From contig NC_079515.1 of the NCBI RefSeq assembly GCF_000801105.2, positions 9,796,001-9,860,000 of the forward strand: a stretch of 64,000 nucleotides of DNA, in the 5' to 3' direction. The position numbers and the translations under genes are program-made. This document shows, piece by piece, positions 19,843 through 30,518 of the stretch (the first letter of the stretch is position 1; each line of letters begins with the position of its first letter). Source of the DNA: Raphanus sativus. Its lineage: Eukaryota; Streptophyta; Magnoliopsida; Brassicales; Brassicaceae. A model generated the notes under the pieces. That model saw nothing but the letters and a program-made list of their open reading frames with translations. It was not told the DNA's origin and did no database searches.

Positions 19843-21294
19843 GGATTTTTAACACTAACCCCTCAACTAAGTTTATTTTGGGTAAAACCCCTCAAACTAA
19901 GTATTTAACGAAATAACTCTCAAACTAACTTTATTTAATGAATTAAACACTCTCAGGTCATAACTACCAGTACTACTGGTAAATCTTTAATTTAGGGGTT
20001 TTTACAATAAGTAAACATAGTTGGGGGATTTTACCATTAAAAAAATCCAAAATATAATAAAGTTACTAAAAATTAGTAACTTTAATTTTCAAAATTAGCA
20101 TTTTTAAAAACTTTATATAGATATATAAGTCTGATTTTTTTTAAAAAAATCAACATTATATATGTATAAATTAAAAATGTAAAAACCCAAAAATATAAAA
20201 AATATCTAAAGCTTTACCTGTATTAAAAATTATCTAAAAATTAAAAAAGAATTGTGAAAGACAAGTAAATATAATAAAAAATTATATCTTATTTAGTAAC
20301 TTTAATTTTCAAAATTAGCATTTTTAAAAATTTCTATAAATATTTGAGTCTGTTCTTTTTTTAAATCAACATTATATATGTATAAAGAAAAAATGTATAA
20401 TTAAACTTATACATATATAATGTTGATTTTATAAAAAAAATCAGACTCATATATTTATAGAAATTTTTAAAAAATGCTAATTTTGAAAATTAAAGTTACT
20501 AGAGAATATATAATTTTTGGTATATTTTCTTGTCTTTTACATTTTTAGTTTTTAGATAATTTTTATTACATGTAAAGCTTTAGATAAATTTTTTTCTATT
20601 TTGGGGTTTTTACATTTTTTAATTTATACATATATAGTGTTGATTAAAAAAATAAGACTCACATATCTATATAAATATATGAGTCTGATTTTTTGTTTTA
20701 AATCAAAATTATTTATGTATAAGTTTAATTATACATTTTTTCTTTATACATATATAATGTTGATGTAAAAAAAGATCAGACTCATATATTTATAGAAATT
20801 TCTAAAAATGCTAATTTTGAAAATTAAAGTTACTAGATAAGATATAATTTTTTATTATATTTACTTGTATTTCACAATTTTTGTTTAATTTTTAGATAAT
20901 TTTTAATACACGTAAAGCTTTAGATATTTTTTATATTTTTTGGGTTTTTACATTTTTAATTTATACTTATACATATATAATGTTGATTTTTTTTTAAAAA
21001 ATCAGACTTATATATCTATATAAAATTTTTAAAAATGCTAATTTTGAAAACTAAAGTTACTAAGTTTTAGTAATGTTATTACTTTTTGGATTTTTTAATG
21101 GTAAAACCCCCCAACTATGTTTACTTATTGTAAAAACCCCTAAATTAAAGATTTACTAGTAGTACTGGTAGTTATGACCTGAGAAGGTTTAATTCATTAA
21201 ATAAAGTTAGTTTGGAGGTTATTTCGTTAAATACTTAGTTTGAGGGTTTTTACCCAAAATAAACTTAGCTGAGAGAGTTTAGTGTTAAAAATCC
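19843..21294. mobile_element. Fold-back element with long terminal inverted repeats
   Basis: Begins GGATTTTTAACACTAACCCC and ends with the inverted complement (...TTAGTGTTAAAAATCC). The two arms pair over about 250 bases, including ACTACCAGTACTACTGGTAA on the left and its complement on the right. Inside, a roughly 180 bp module (TAACTTTAATTTTCAAAATTAGCATTTTTAAA ... AATCAACATTATATATG ... AAAGCTTTA) recurs several times in alternating orientation. No reading frame. The flanking 9-mers TTTTTATTT and TTTTGTTTT are similar, so a Mutator-like origin is possible but unproven. Confidence 0.8.
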
Positions 21295-21493
21295 TTTTGT
21301 TTTTGATATATATACCCATTTCTTAAAGTTCTAGTTATGAGCTTCATAAATTATGTTTTGTTATAAAACCGAAGTTATGAAAATATGTAAACTATACCGT
21401 AAAGTATTGTGATAACAGTTTCTTGTAGTTTTGTTGTAATATCTCAGAAATTGGGTCCATGGACCATGGACTAAATGTAAATAGGTTAAGTAC

Positions 21494-21720
21494 AACCAAC
21501 ACGGGTTGGCCTAGAGGCGAGTTGAGGTAACAACCAATACGCTCTTCGCAGGTTCGATTCGCGTTGGCCACCGGGGTTTCACATGGTCCCTCCGAGCCTC
21601 CGGGAAGCCGCCGCTGCTGTAAAACCCTCCGGACCCTTAGTGGTTCAGATTGTGGGAGCGGTGGTCGGCGATAGTCGGGTTCCTACGGGAATCCGGACAC
21701 CCGGATTAACAAAAAAAAAA
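21494..21720 (+). mobile_element. tRNA-derived SINE, second copy type
   Basis: Perfect 11 bp target duplication AGGTTAAGTAC (21483-21493 and 21721-21731). A box TGGCCTAGAGG (21507-21517), B box GGTTCGATTC (21551-21560), GC-rich body, 3' A-tract from 21711. The terminal CCCGGATTAAC before the A-run is nearly the same as in the SINE at 3113-3348, although the tRNA-like heads differ. Confidence 0.9.
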
Positions 21721-21731
21721 AGGTTAAGTAC

Positions 21732-22942
21732 TCCAGCTGCCAAGCAACATCATAAAGTTTCAACCAAAGAGAAGTGAGATTGGAACATCGACGGTGGCAA
21801 GAGTTATTGCTTCTTGTTACTGGTAGAGCAACCTCATAGGAATTTCAATCCCAAATGATCAATTCAACATCTTCGTTTTATCGTTTTTAGTGGCGAAAAC
21901 TAATATTTTACTTATTATACTAGGATAAGACCTGCGCTTTGCGTATGGTGAATTTATATGAAAATTTGTATAAAAAATAAAATTTATATTCCTAATCGAA
22001 TTAATATTTTTGGCCCTTAGAATTTTTTTTTTATTTTTTTGTTAATTACATAAGTTGTTTACTGATGAGCTGATCCTAGTTTTAAAAAATATTTTAGGTC
22101 AAAAATTCACTTATCGCATAAGAACCTAACGTTTAGGCCAAAGAATCTCATGCCTACTATTTGGTTTTAATGAAACTATGTCATTTCGGTTTTATATCAT
22201 AATTTAGCAACTTAAAAATTAGTTATGGTTATAAGAAGTTTACGTTCACGTGCTAATCATATCTATCTTCAATTTTTTTTTTCATTTTTGTTATTGCTCG
22301 ATATAAATATTGATTTTGAAGTTTATTCTCATTTTGTTCTTTTGTTTTGGCATGAGATAGAAATGTTTAAGATTTAAAATTATTAAAAAATACATACTTA
22401 GGTTAAGATCTGCAACTTGTGCATAATATTTTATATTTATTACTTATTATATATTTTTCTGCATATTATGAAATAATAAAATAATAATATAACAATTATA
22501 TATTAAATAACTAAGAAATCAGTTACAATTATGTAATAAACCGGCGTGAGCATATAAATCAAACAATCACTCTTGTTTGTTCGCAATAATTTTTGGGTAA
22601 ATATATCAAAATAATCAATCTTATCTATGTATATGATGTATAATTAAATTTAAATCATATTAACATAGATATATAGTATACTTTTAATATTATTTATTAA
22701 ATGAGGTTTCTACTTATATGATTTTATGATTATTTGCATATTTGTGTCCCAAAATTTTACACCAACGAATTATTTTTTAATGTGGGATATTTAGTGGTTT
22801 CAATAATTTATAATCATTTAGAAAAAATAATAAAGATTTCAAAATTAAAATATTAACTTTTCAATATATGTTCAATGCAGATATCAAAATATAAGTATGC
22901 ATTTCCATATGATGTATAGTTTAATTTAAACGATATGAAATA

Positions 22943-22975
<33 letters not shown>

Positions 22976-23264
22976 TAACACAAGAACCTATTAAAATAAA
23001 ATTATTTATTCATAAGGTTTTATAATCATTGTATCTTATTACATAAAAATTTAGACCTTGATCACAAAATTTTATGTGATACTTTTAACAGTTTTAGTAA
23101 TTTATACTCGTTTTGAAAAATTCAAAATACAACATCTACAAAAAAACTAAATTTTTATTATATGATTAATATAATTGTGTAATTTATTTTAATAATAAAT
23201 AATTTAAAAATGATAAAAATATACACATTGTTAGCAAATATTTATTATTTAAATTCATTAATTT

Positions 23265-23312
<48 letters not shown>

Positions 23313-24373
23313 CGCATTAGATAATTTGTAGGTTTTATTTAAGAAAATAATAGATAATAAATTTCAATTTGATAAATAGATGGTCTATAGTGAACATACT
23401 ATATAATATAATATTACATAGCAGTTTAATTTTAGACTAACAAAATTCTCAATTTATTCTCAAGCCGTTACGTAAGCAAAATTAGCATTCTAATTACGTG
23501 ATAACTTAGCATGTCACTTTTTTAATTAGTATAAACTACAAGATATAACTTTTTAAATGTTTCTATATTAATATATAGGGAATTCCAATTTAATATTATT
23601 ATTGATGGGCCTTGTAATACTCATTGGCTTCATACATTTATGTTTATGAGACCATTCATCATGATAACAAAAGTTTGGTGCTTAATGTCCAATACTCTTA
23701 TGAATACTCTTTATTAAAATATGTATGTTTATTTTTAACTAAAAAGCATAAGAAACATATAAACCCTTACTGAATCTAAGAAATTACAAATTTAACAAAA
23801 ATATAATCGAACTAATCATAAACTTTGAACCAAATATGAATTCTAGCATTGTCCAATCTAATCTATTATAAAACTCTCAAAAATCCGTACTTTTTTCATT
23901 GTTTCAAATGGGTGACGCCAATTAAAAATACAGATCAAAGAGAACAAATGCAGGTCAAGTAAATTATACAGAACAAATGAATATCAAAAACTTATCTATA
24001 ATTAACAGAATCATCATATTTGATTGAATGTTATAAATTTTAAATATAATGTAAGTTAACCATATAAAAAATACTGATTCTAATTAAAAAGAAAGAAAAT
24101 GAAATAAAAATACATACATATGTTATAATATATATGTTGAAAAATAAAGTTTTATTGAATATTATTAATCATAAACTTTTAACTTATTTGTAAAATGTTA
24201 TTTTTAATATTAATTGAAAAATAATTAAAAATATTTTAATTTCTTTTAAACATATTAAATGAACTACTAATCAAATACATGGATTAATAAAATAAATGAC
24301 ATAAATATTAAATTAATTAGTAGTTTATATCAAAATTGAACTCTTGCTTGAATGTGTTATATATATATGTATA
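21732..24373 (-). mobile_element. AT-rich DNA with a Helitron-like 3' end at 21920
   Basis: At 21919-21940 the minus strand reads a GC-rich imperfect hairpin (GCGCAGGT side) then ...CTAG|T at 21920-21923, the same design as the ends at 24374 and 50009. A plus-strand start, A|TCTATTATAAAACTCTC (about 23868), resembles Helitron 5' ends. No matching pair was defined and there are no genes. TA microsatellites lie at 22941-22976 and 23267-23309. Confidence 0.3.
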
Positions 24374-25711
24374 CTAGTGATACTCCGGCACATAGCGCCG
24401 GATTAGTATCTTTTTTTCTATAGTAAGTTGAAATTTTTATTTTTGATCTATTTGTGTATTAACATATTTTAAAGTTTCTTAGGTAAAAAAAGAATTGTAT
24501 AAGTCATTTTCAGTGATCGACTCAATAAAATAGAATAAATACTTGATAGTTGCACTAACGTATCATATATTGTGTAATTCTTTGAATTTATCGCAATTTT
24601 TTAAAAAATATAGGATTTAAATTTTAGTATTATATATTTGTAATTCTATAATTTTACTGGTTAAGTTTTTTATTTTAAATTATTTATATATAATGATTTA
24701 TTTTATAGTTTTACTTTTTTATTAATTGTTATTACATACAAATATATTTTCGAGTTCAATACAATTAATTTACAATAGGAAATAATCAAATAGAGAATCT
24801 CCTTCAAAATATATAAATATATATTTTTAATTTCTACATTTTGCATACAATCCATTTTAAAACTTAATTTATAGATAAAATAAACATTAAATCTTGTAAT
24901 TAAAATTGATTTTATTATTATCTTTAATGGATCATTAAAATTTCAAAAGTTTTTAAATAGCACCCTTTGTAAATAACAATTAAACTAAAGATTATTTATA
25001 TACTTTTATATTTTATATATAATCATTTTTAGATATTTTTCTGTTTTGATTTTAAAAATAAATAAATAGAAATATATAGCTGTAGATAGAAAATTTTAGC
25101 AAATGTTAAATATTTTATTTATGTATAAAATATTACATGATTTACGTATTTTAATCTTTTTAACTCTGAATGATATTTTAAAATTTTTAAATAGCGAGTG
25201 ATATATGAGTCTGTATGTTTGATGACAAAAAAAAAAAAAATAGCGAGTGATATTTTATTTATTTATTTAAATGAAAGTAATTCTTTTAAAGTATATCAAT
25301 TTGCCAATTTAATATAATTTTCATATTTAATTCATATATTACTTATGTTTTTATATAGCATAGACTATAATTATAAAATTTATAAAATGACTTCAAATTT
25401 TATTTTATTTTTGTTTTATCATTAAATTTTATTTAAAGTTAATTTATAACAATATTATATTACTAATTACGAAATCACTCAAAGCATTCAATTTTTTAAA
25501 ATTAAAAATTTTAGTAAAATTTTTCTCAACTGATATTGTTATAACTAAAAGTAAAATTTAAATTTACAATTAAAAATTGATTTATTATTAATATCCTTAT
25601 AAATATTAAGATTTTTGTAAATATTTATATATTTAATAGATTAATGCAAATAACCAAATATAATAGAATGAAAAAGTTGATCATTCTATATGATAGAATC
25701 TTCTCTATTAA
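24374..25711 (-). mobile_element. Helitron-like element interrupted by the CACTA transposon
   Basis: The minus-strand 3' end is CTAG|T at 24374-24377, preceded by the hairpin ATCCGGC-gctatgt-GCCGGA. The AT-rich body has no gene. Its 5' end may be the minus-strand sequence A|TCATTCTATATAATAG at about 34128, beyond the CACTA insertion. That would make the element about 1.4 kb before it was split. Confidence 0.33.
25676..25706 (+). repeat. Left arm of a 31 bp palindrome flanking the CACTA element
   Basis: GTTGATCATTCTATATGATAG and the next ten bases match the inverted right arm at 34101-34131 at 30 of 31 positions. The CACTA element starts five bases further in. Confidence 0.9.
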
Positions 25712-26159
25712 CACTACAACAAATATAGGTATTAATAGCACATTATAATAGCACAATTTTTGTAACTGCTATGGAAAGGTAATTGGAAGCCTGAATAACA
25801 AATACATAGCATTTTACTTATGCTATGCCGAAAAAAAATTAAGCGGGATTAAAACCTCACTAATCACCCGAGTTTTTACACTAAGCGCCAACACTTAAGA
25901 AAAAAAGTGGTTTTCGCGGCCAAATCATTACTTTTCATAGCATTAGGAAAAAAAAAAAAGGGGGATTTCGTTCTTCTCCTTCTTCTCTTCTTCTCTACAT
26001 CGAGCTCAACGCTCTCTCCACCATCTCCGACTCGATTCCTCGTCGCTCACCAACATTAATCTCGTCGCTCATCGATTCCTCGTCGCTCAACAATTCGATT
26101 CAGCCTTCATCATCTCCGATTTCAAATCCGAGATTCTAATTCAAAGTGAATCCTAAATG

Positions 26160-26395
26160 CTGTGATTAGTTAGGTTTTTATTTTCTCGATTGATTCAAGT
26201 TGTGAAAGTAGATAGGTTTTGTATCCTCAATGCTCTGATTAGTTATGGTTTGATTTTCTCGATTGATTCAAGTTCTGAAACTAGATAGGTTTTAGTTCCT
26301 CAATTCTGTGATTAGTTAGGGTTTGATCTTGTCGATTGATTCTAGTTCTGCAAGTAGATAGTTTTGGGTCGTCATTGCTGTGATTACTTATGTTT
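26160..26395 (+). repeat. 72 bp minisatellite in the CACTA leader
   Basis: About 3.2 copies of a unit containing TGATTAGTTAGGTTT, TCTCGATTGATTCAAGT and AGTAGATAGGTTTT, with copies starting near 26160, 26233, 26306 and 26379. It follows a CT-rich leader with repeated CTCGTCGCTCA words at 26038-26090. Confidence 0.75.
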
Positions 26396-26755
26396 TCGGT
26401 TCATATTTGTTTCCATTAATCACAGAATTTTTTTTTTCGCAGGTCTGGGTTCGTATCTTCATAGTCTTGCGTCTTCTATATCTGTGGAGGTTAGACACAT
26501 CTATTTCTTCTAATTTTGTAATCATTTGTAGACTTTAATTTGTAGACATTGCATTTGTTGTTTGCGGTTAACACTTCGACTAGTAATTTATATTGTCAAT
26601 TGTTGCTTGAACCATGTACGCTTGTTTGAACTGTGGCAAGGGTCTTAACAATGTTGGACAAGTCATGGGTCCATTTATGTAGGTATGTAAATTTGTTTAA
26701 GTGTTCAGTTTATGCATTTCGACACTTCTTGTCATAACTTTTTTTTTTGTTTGAC

Positions 26756-29700
26756 ATGAACTTAAGAGTTGATTCTGCATATGAGAGAGGTGCGAGGAGT
26801 TTTGTCAATGATGTTACTGCTAAGTTAGGAGTTAATGGGAAGATTGTATGTCCATGCGCCCGATGCCGTAATCTAAATCGCCATACAAGTGAGGAGGTCG
26901 TCTCTCATTTGGTTATAAATGGAATGGATGATGCTTACAAGGTACGCTCGGATTGGTTTCACCATGGAGATGGTAACTCAGTTGATGTGGTGGGAGTTAA
27001 AGATATATGCTGGAATGCTGAGATCCTTAGTTTATATGAAGCCGCAAACTGCTTAGATGACGATTTAGCCATTAGGGGGTCAGAGTTACGTGAGTCAGTT
27101 GAGGGTGAGGATAGGAAAGAAGATGAGTTTTTAGCAAAACTTGCAGAGGCTGAAACCCCCTTGTATCCGACGTGTTCGAGTCATAGCAAGCTATCAGCTG
27201 TAGTTTCATTGTTCAGGATTAAGTCTCAGAATGGGTGGTCAGACAAGAGTTTTGATGACTTACTGCAAACATTGCCGAACATGTTACCTGAAAACAATGT
27301 CCTGCACACATCAACTTATGATGTCAAGAAGTTTTTGAAATCTTTTGATATGGGATATCAAAAGATTCATGCTTGTGTGAACGACTGCTGCTTATTTAGA
27401 AAGAAGCTCACGACGGCTGAGAGTTGCCCAAAATGCAAGGCGTCTAGATGGAAGACCAACATGCATACTGGTGAAATCAAGAAGGGTGTTCCACAGAAGG
27501 TTTTGAGATACTTTCCAGTCATACCTCGCCTGAAAAGGATGTTCAGATCGGAGCAACTTGCAATGGATTTACGATGGCATTTCAATAACAAGAGCACAGA
27601 TGGGAAACTGCGCCATCCAGTAGATTCAGTTACTTGGCAGTCAATGAATGACAAGTATCCGGCGTTCGGAGCGGAGGAGAGGAACTTGCGACTTGGGCTT
27701 TCAACAGATGGGTTTAATCCCTTCAGTATGAAGAACAGCCGATACAGTTGTTGGCCTGTGTTACTGGTGAATTACAACATGGCTCCTCACCTATGTATGA
27801 AGGAGGAGAACATAATGCTCACTCTGCTGATTCCAGGACCCCATCAACCGGGTAATAGTATAGATGTTTACTTAGAACCTCTGATAGAAGATTTAAAACA
27901 TCTGTGGTGCAAAGGCGAGTTAACATACGATGCAGTTAGTAAGACAACCTTTAATCTTAAGGCAATGCTTCTTTGGACTATTAGTGATTTCCCGGCATAC
28001 GGGAATCTTGCTGGTTGTAAAGTGAAGGGTAAAATGGGTTGTCCTATATGCGGGAAGCACACAGATAGTTTGTGGCTGAGTAATAGTAGGAAATTCGTAT
28101 TTATGGGCCACCGGAAAAGTTTGCCTCCCTTACATAGTTTCAGAGGAAAGAAGACTTGGTTTGATGGGAAAACTGAACATGGGACAAAGGGAAGGATACT
28201 GACGGGTAGGAATGTCTCATTTGTGCTGAGAAATTACAAGAATGTGTTTGGTAATATAAAACAGTCTGCGAGAAAGAGAGCTGCTCGAGTTGATGACATA
28301 GCATCTGATAACGAGGAGGAACTAAGTGAAACTGATGAAGAAGAAGATATAGGAGAGAAAGACGAAGAGGAATTGTCTAGATGGAAGAAATGTTCTGTTT
28401 TTTTCTCATTGCCTTATTGGGAGGTATGTATAAAATTTCGATTGATTTCTGATTGATTTCTTTATTTGCTTTCACATGAGCAGGAGCTCCCTATTCGACA
28501 TAATCTAGACGTTATGCATGTGGAGAGGAATGTGGCTGCAAGCTTGATTGCCACATTGTTACATTGTGGCAATTCAAAGGATGGTCTAAAGGTTAGAAAG
28601 GATCTTGAAAGTCTTGGTATCAGGAAGGATTTGCATCCAAAAGCTCAGGGTAAAAGGACATTACTCCCAGCAGCTCCATGGTCTTTGTCAAAGTCAGAGA
28701 AACACACATTCTGTAAGCGTCTGTTTGATTTTAAAGGACCTGATGGCTACTGTGCTAATATATCTAGTTGTATATCATTAGAGGAGTGTAAGGTGATGGG
28801 ACTCAAATCTCATGATTACCACGTCCTAATGCAACAACTGCTGCCAGTAGCAATTAGGGGCTTACTACGGAAGGGTCCTAGGGTCGCCATTTTCCGCTTA
28901 TGCGCTTTCTTCAACCTTCTATGCCAACGAGAACTTGACGTGGAACAACTCCAGCGAATGGAAACTGAAATTGTGGAGACTCTTTGCATTTTTGAAAGAT
29001 TTTGGCCACCTAGTTTCTTCGACATCATGGTTCACTTGTGTGTGCATCTAGGCAGAGAAGCACGACTTGGTGGTCCTGTCCATTTCCGATGGATGTATCC
29101 TTTTGAAAGGTATGTTTTCTTGTGAATTTTTTTTTAAATTTATCTTCTTAATGGACTTACTATTAAAATTTTATGTTCACTTAAAACAGGTACATGAAAG
29201 TTTTGAAAGACTATGTAAGAAACACAGCAAGACGAGAGGGGTGTATAGCTGAGTCTTATCTTGCAGACGAGTGCATGAAGTTCTGCTCGGCTTTCTTGAA
29301 GACTACAACTAATGTAGAAGAAAAAGCGGATAGAAACACTGAGTACGAGAGCAATTCCATCCTTGAAGGTCGTCCTATATCAGCTGCCCGCTCATTCCAA
29401 TTTTCAGATACAGAGTTGAAAATAGCTCATCTTGCTGTAATACAAAACACGGCTATGGTGGATCCATATGTTGAGTAAGTTTCTCTTCCTACTTAGAATA
29501 GTATTCATTGAAAGTTATATTAGATTCCAGTTTTGAGGTTTTTTTTTTTCATATGCAAGTGCTCATTTGCAACATCTACAAGACTCAAATAGTAGATGTC
29601 AACGGGATGCAACTTATTTATGGCGTATGCATACTGAAAAATTCGCGGCGTGGCTAAAGCAACAAGTCTCTTAGTACTGTAAATTTTTTAATTGGATTTT

Positions 29701-30353
29701 ATACCCATGTAGTTTCGCTGACAGTTTTTTATTTTTATAAATTTTAGAAACCTATTGATTCAGCTGATGAGGAAGAGACACTGAAGTGGCTGGCTTATGG
29801 TCCTCGTAGTATAGCCAGATCTTACACAGGCTACATTGTGAATGGGCTACGGTTTCATACGAAGGCAGTGCATAGGCTAAGTCAGAATAGTGGGGTTTAC
29901 TATGAGGCAACAGCAATGTGTAGATCAAGTGCAAGGGACACATCGCAGGTGGTAGACGTTGTATCCTACTATGGGAGAGTAGTTGATATTATACTACTGG
30001 ATTACAATGCCTTCTACGTGCCAATATTCAGGTGTGAGTGGGCAGTTAAAGGTAACGGTATGAAGGTAGAGGATGGCTTTACACTGGTTAATTTCAATCA
30101 CAGCCACATATCCTTTGCAAAGGATCCATTCATTTTAGCATCTCAGGCGAGACAGATATTTTACTCAAGGGAAAATGATGAATCGAATTGGTATGTAGTA
30201 ATGAAGGGTCCAAGTAGAAGATACAGTGATGAGAAAGTGGATGACCTACAAGGAGAAGTAGGTCCATTGCCTTCGGATATGGATATGAGTATAGAAGACA
30301 TATCAGATGAAGCTGATGATGTCAGAGATGATAGTGAAGGAATATATGTTTGA
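26756..30353 (+). CDS. CACTA TNP2-type transposase (about 1096 aa)
   Basis: Catalytic transposase of the CACTA element. Exons 26756-28423, 28484-29109, 29190-29474, 29560-29665, 29748-30353 join in frame without stops. Domains in order: transposase-associated domain near the N-terminus (RVDSAYERGARSFV ... CPCARCRN); TNP2 transposase core (FDMGYQKIHACVNDCCLFR, CPKC, RYFPVIPRLKRMF, LRLGLSTDGFNPF, GKMGCPICG); DUF4218-like region in exon 2 (LPIRHNLDVMHVERNV ... GGPVHFRWMYPFER); DUF4216-like region in exon 5 (ARSYTGYIVNGLRFHT ... ILLDYNAFYVPIFRCEW) with an acidic C-terminus. The first in-frame ATG (26756) is used; an upstream exon near 26613 (ATGTACGCTTG) might precede it. The intact frame suggests a functional or recently active enzyme. 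Confidence 0.9.
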
Positions 30354-30518
30354 TTTCGTTGATTAGTTATTCTTGGGTTTGCATTACATTCTTTGGTTGA
30401 TTACCTATTATGGAATAAATGATTGCTTGCATTGATTAACTATTTAGGATTCAAGTTTGAGTTGATTTGAGTATGAGTTAATTGTTGAGTTTCCCTTGAG
30501 TTTTAGTGTAGGATTGTC

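Noticed and set aside
22941..23309. TA runs as regulatory or origin sequence
   Set aside because: Plain dinucleotide microsatellites in AT-rich transposon DNA.
28816..29028. Minus-strand frames inside the CACTA transposase
   Set aside because: Shadows of the plus-strand coding exons.
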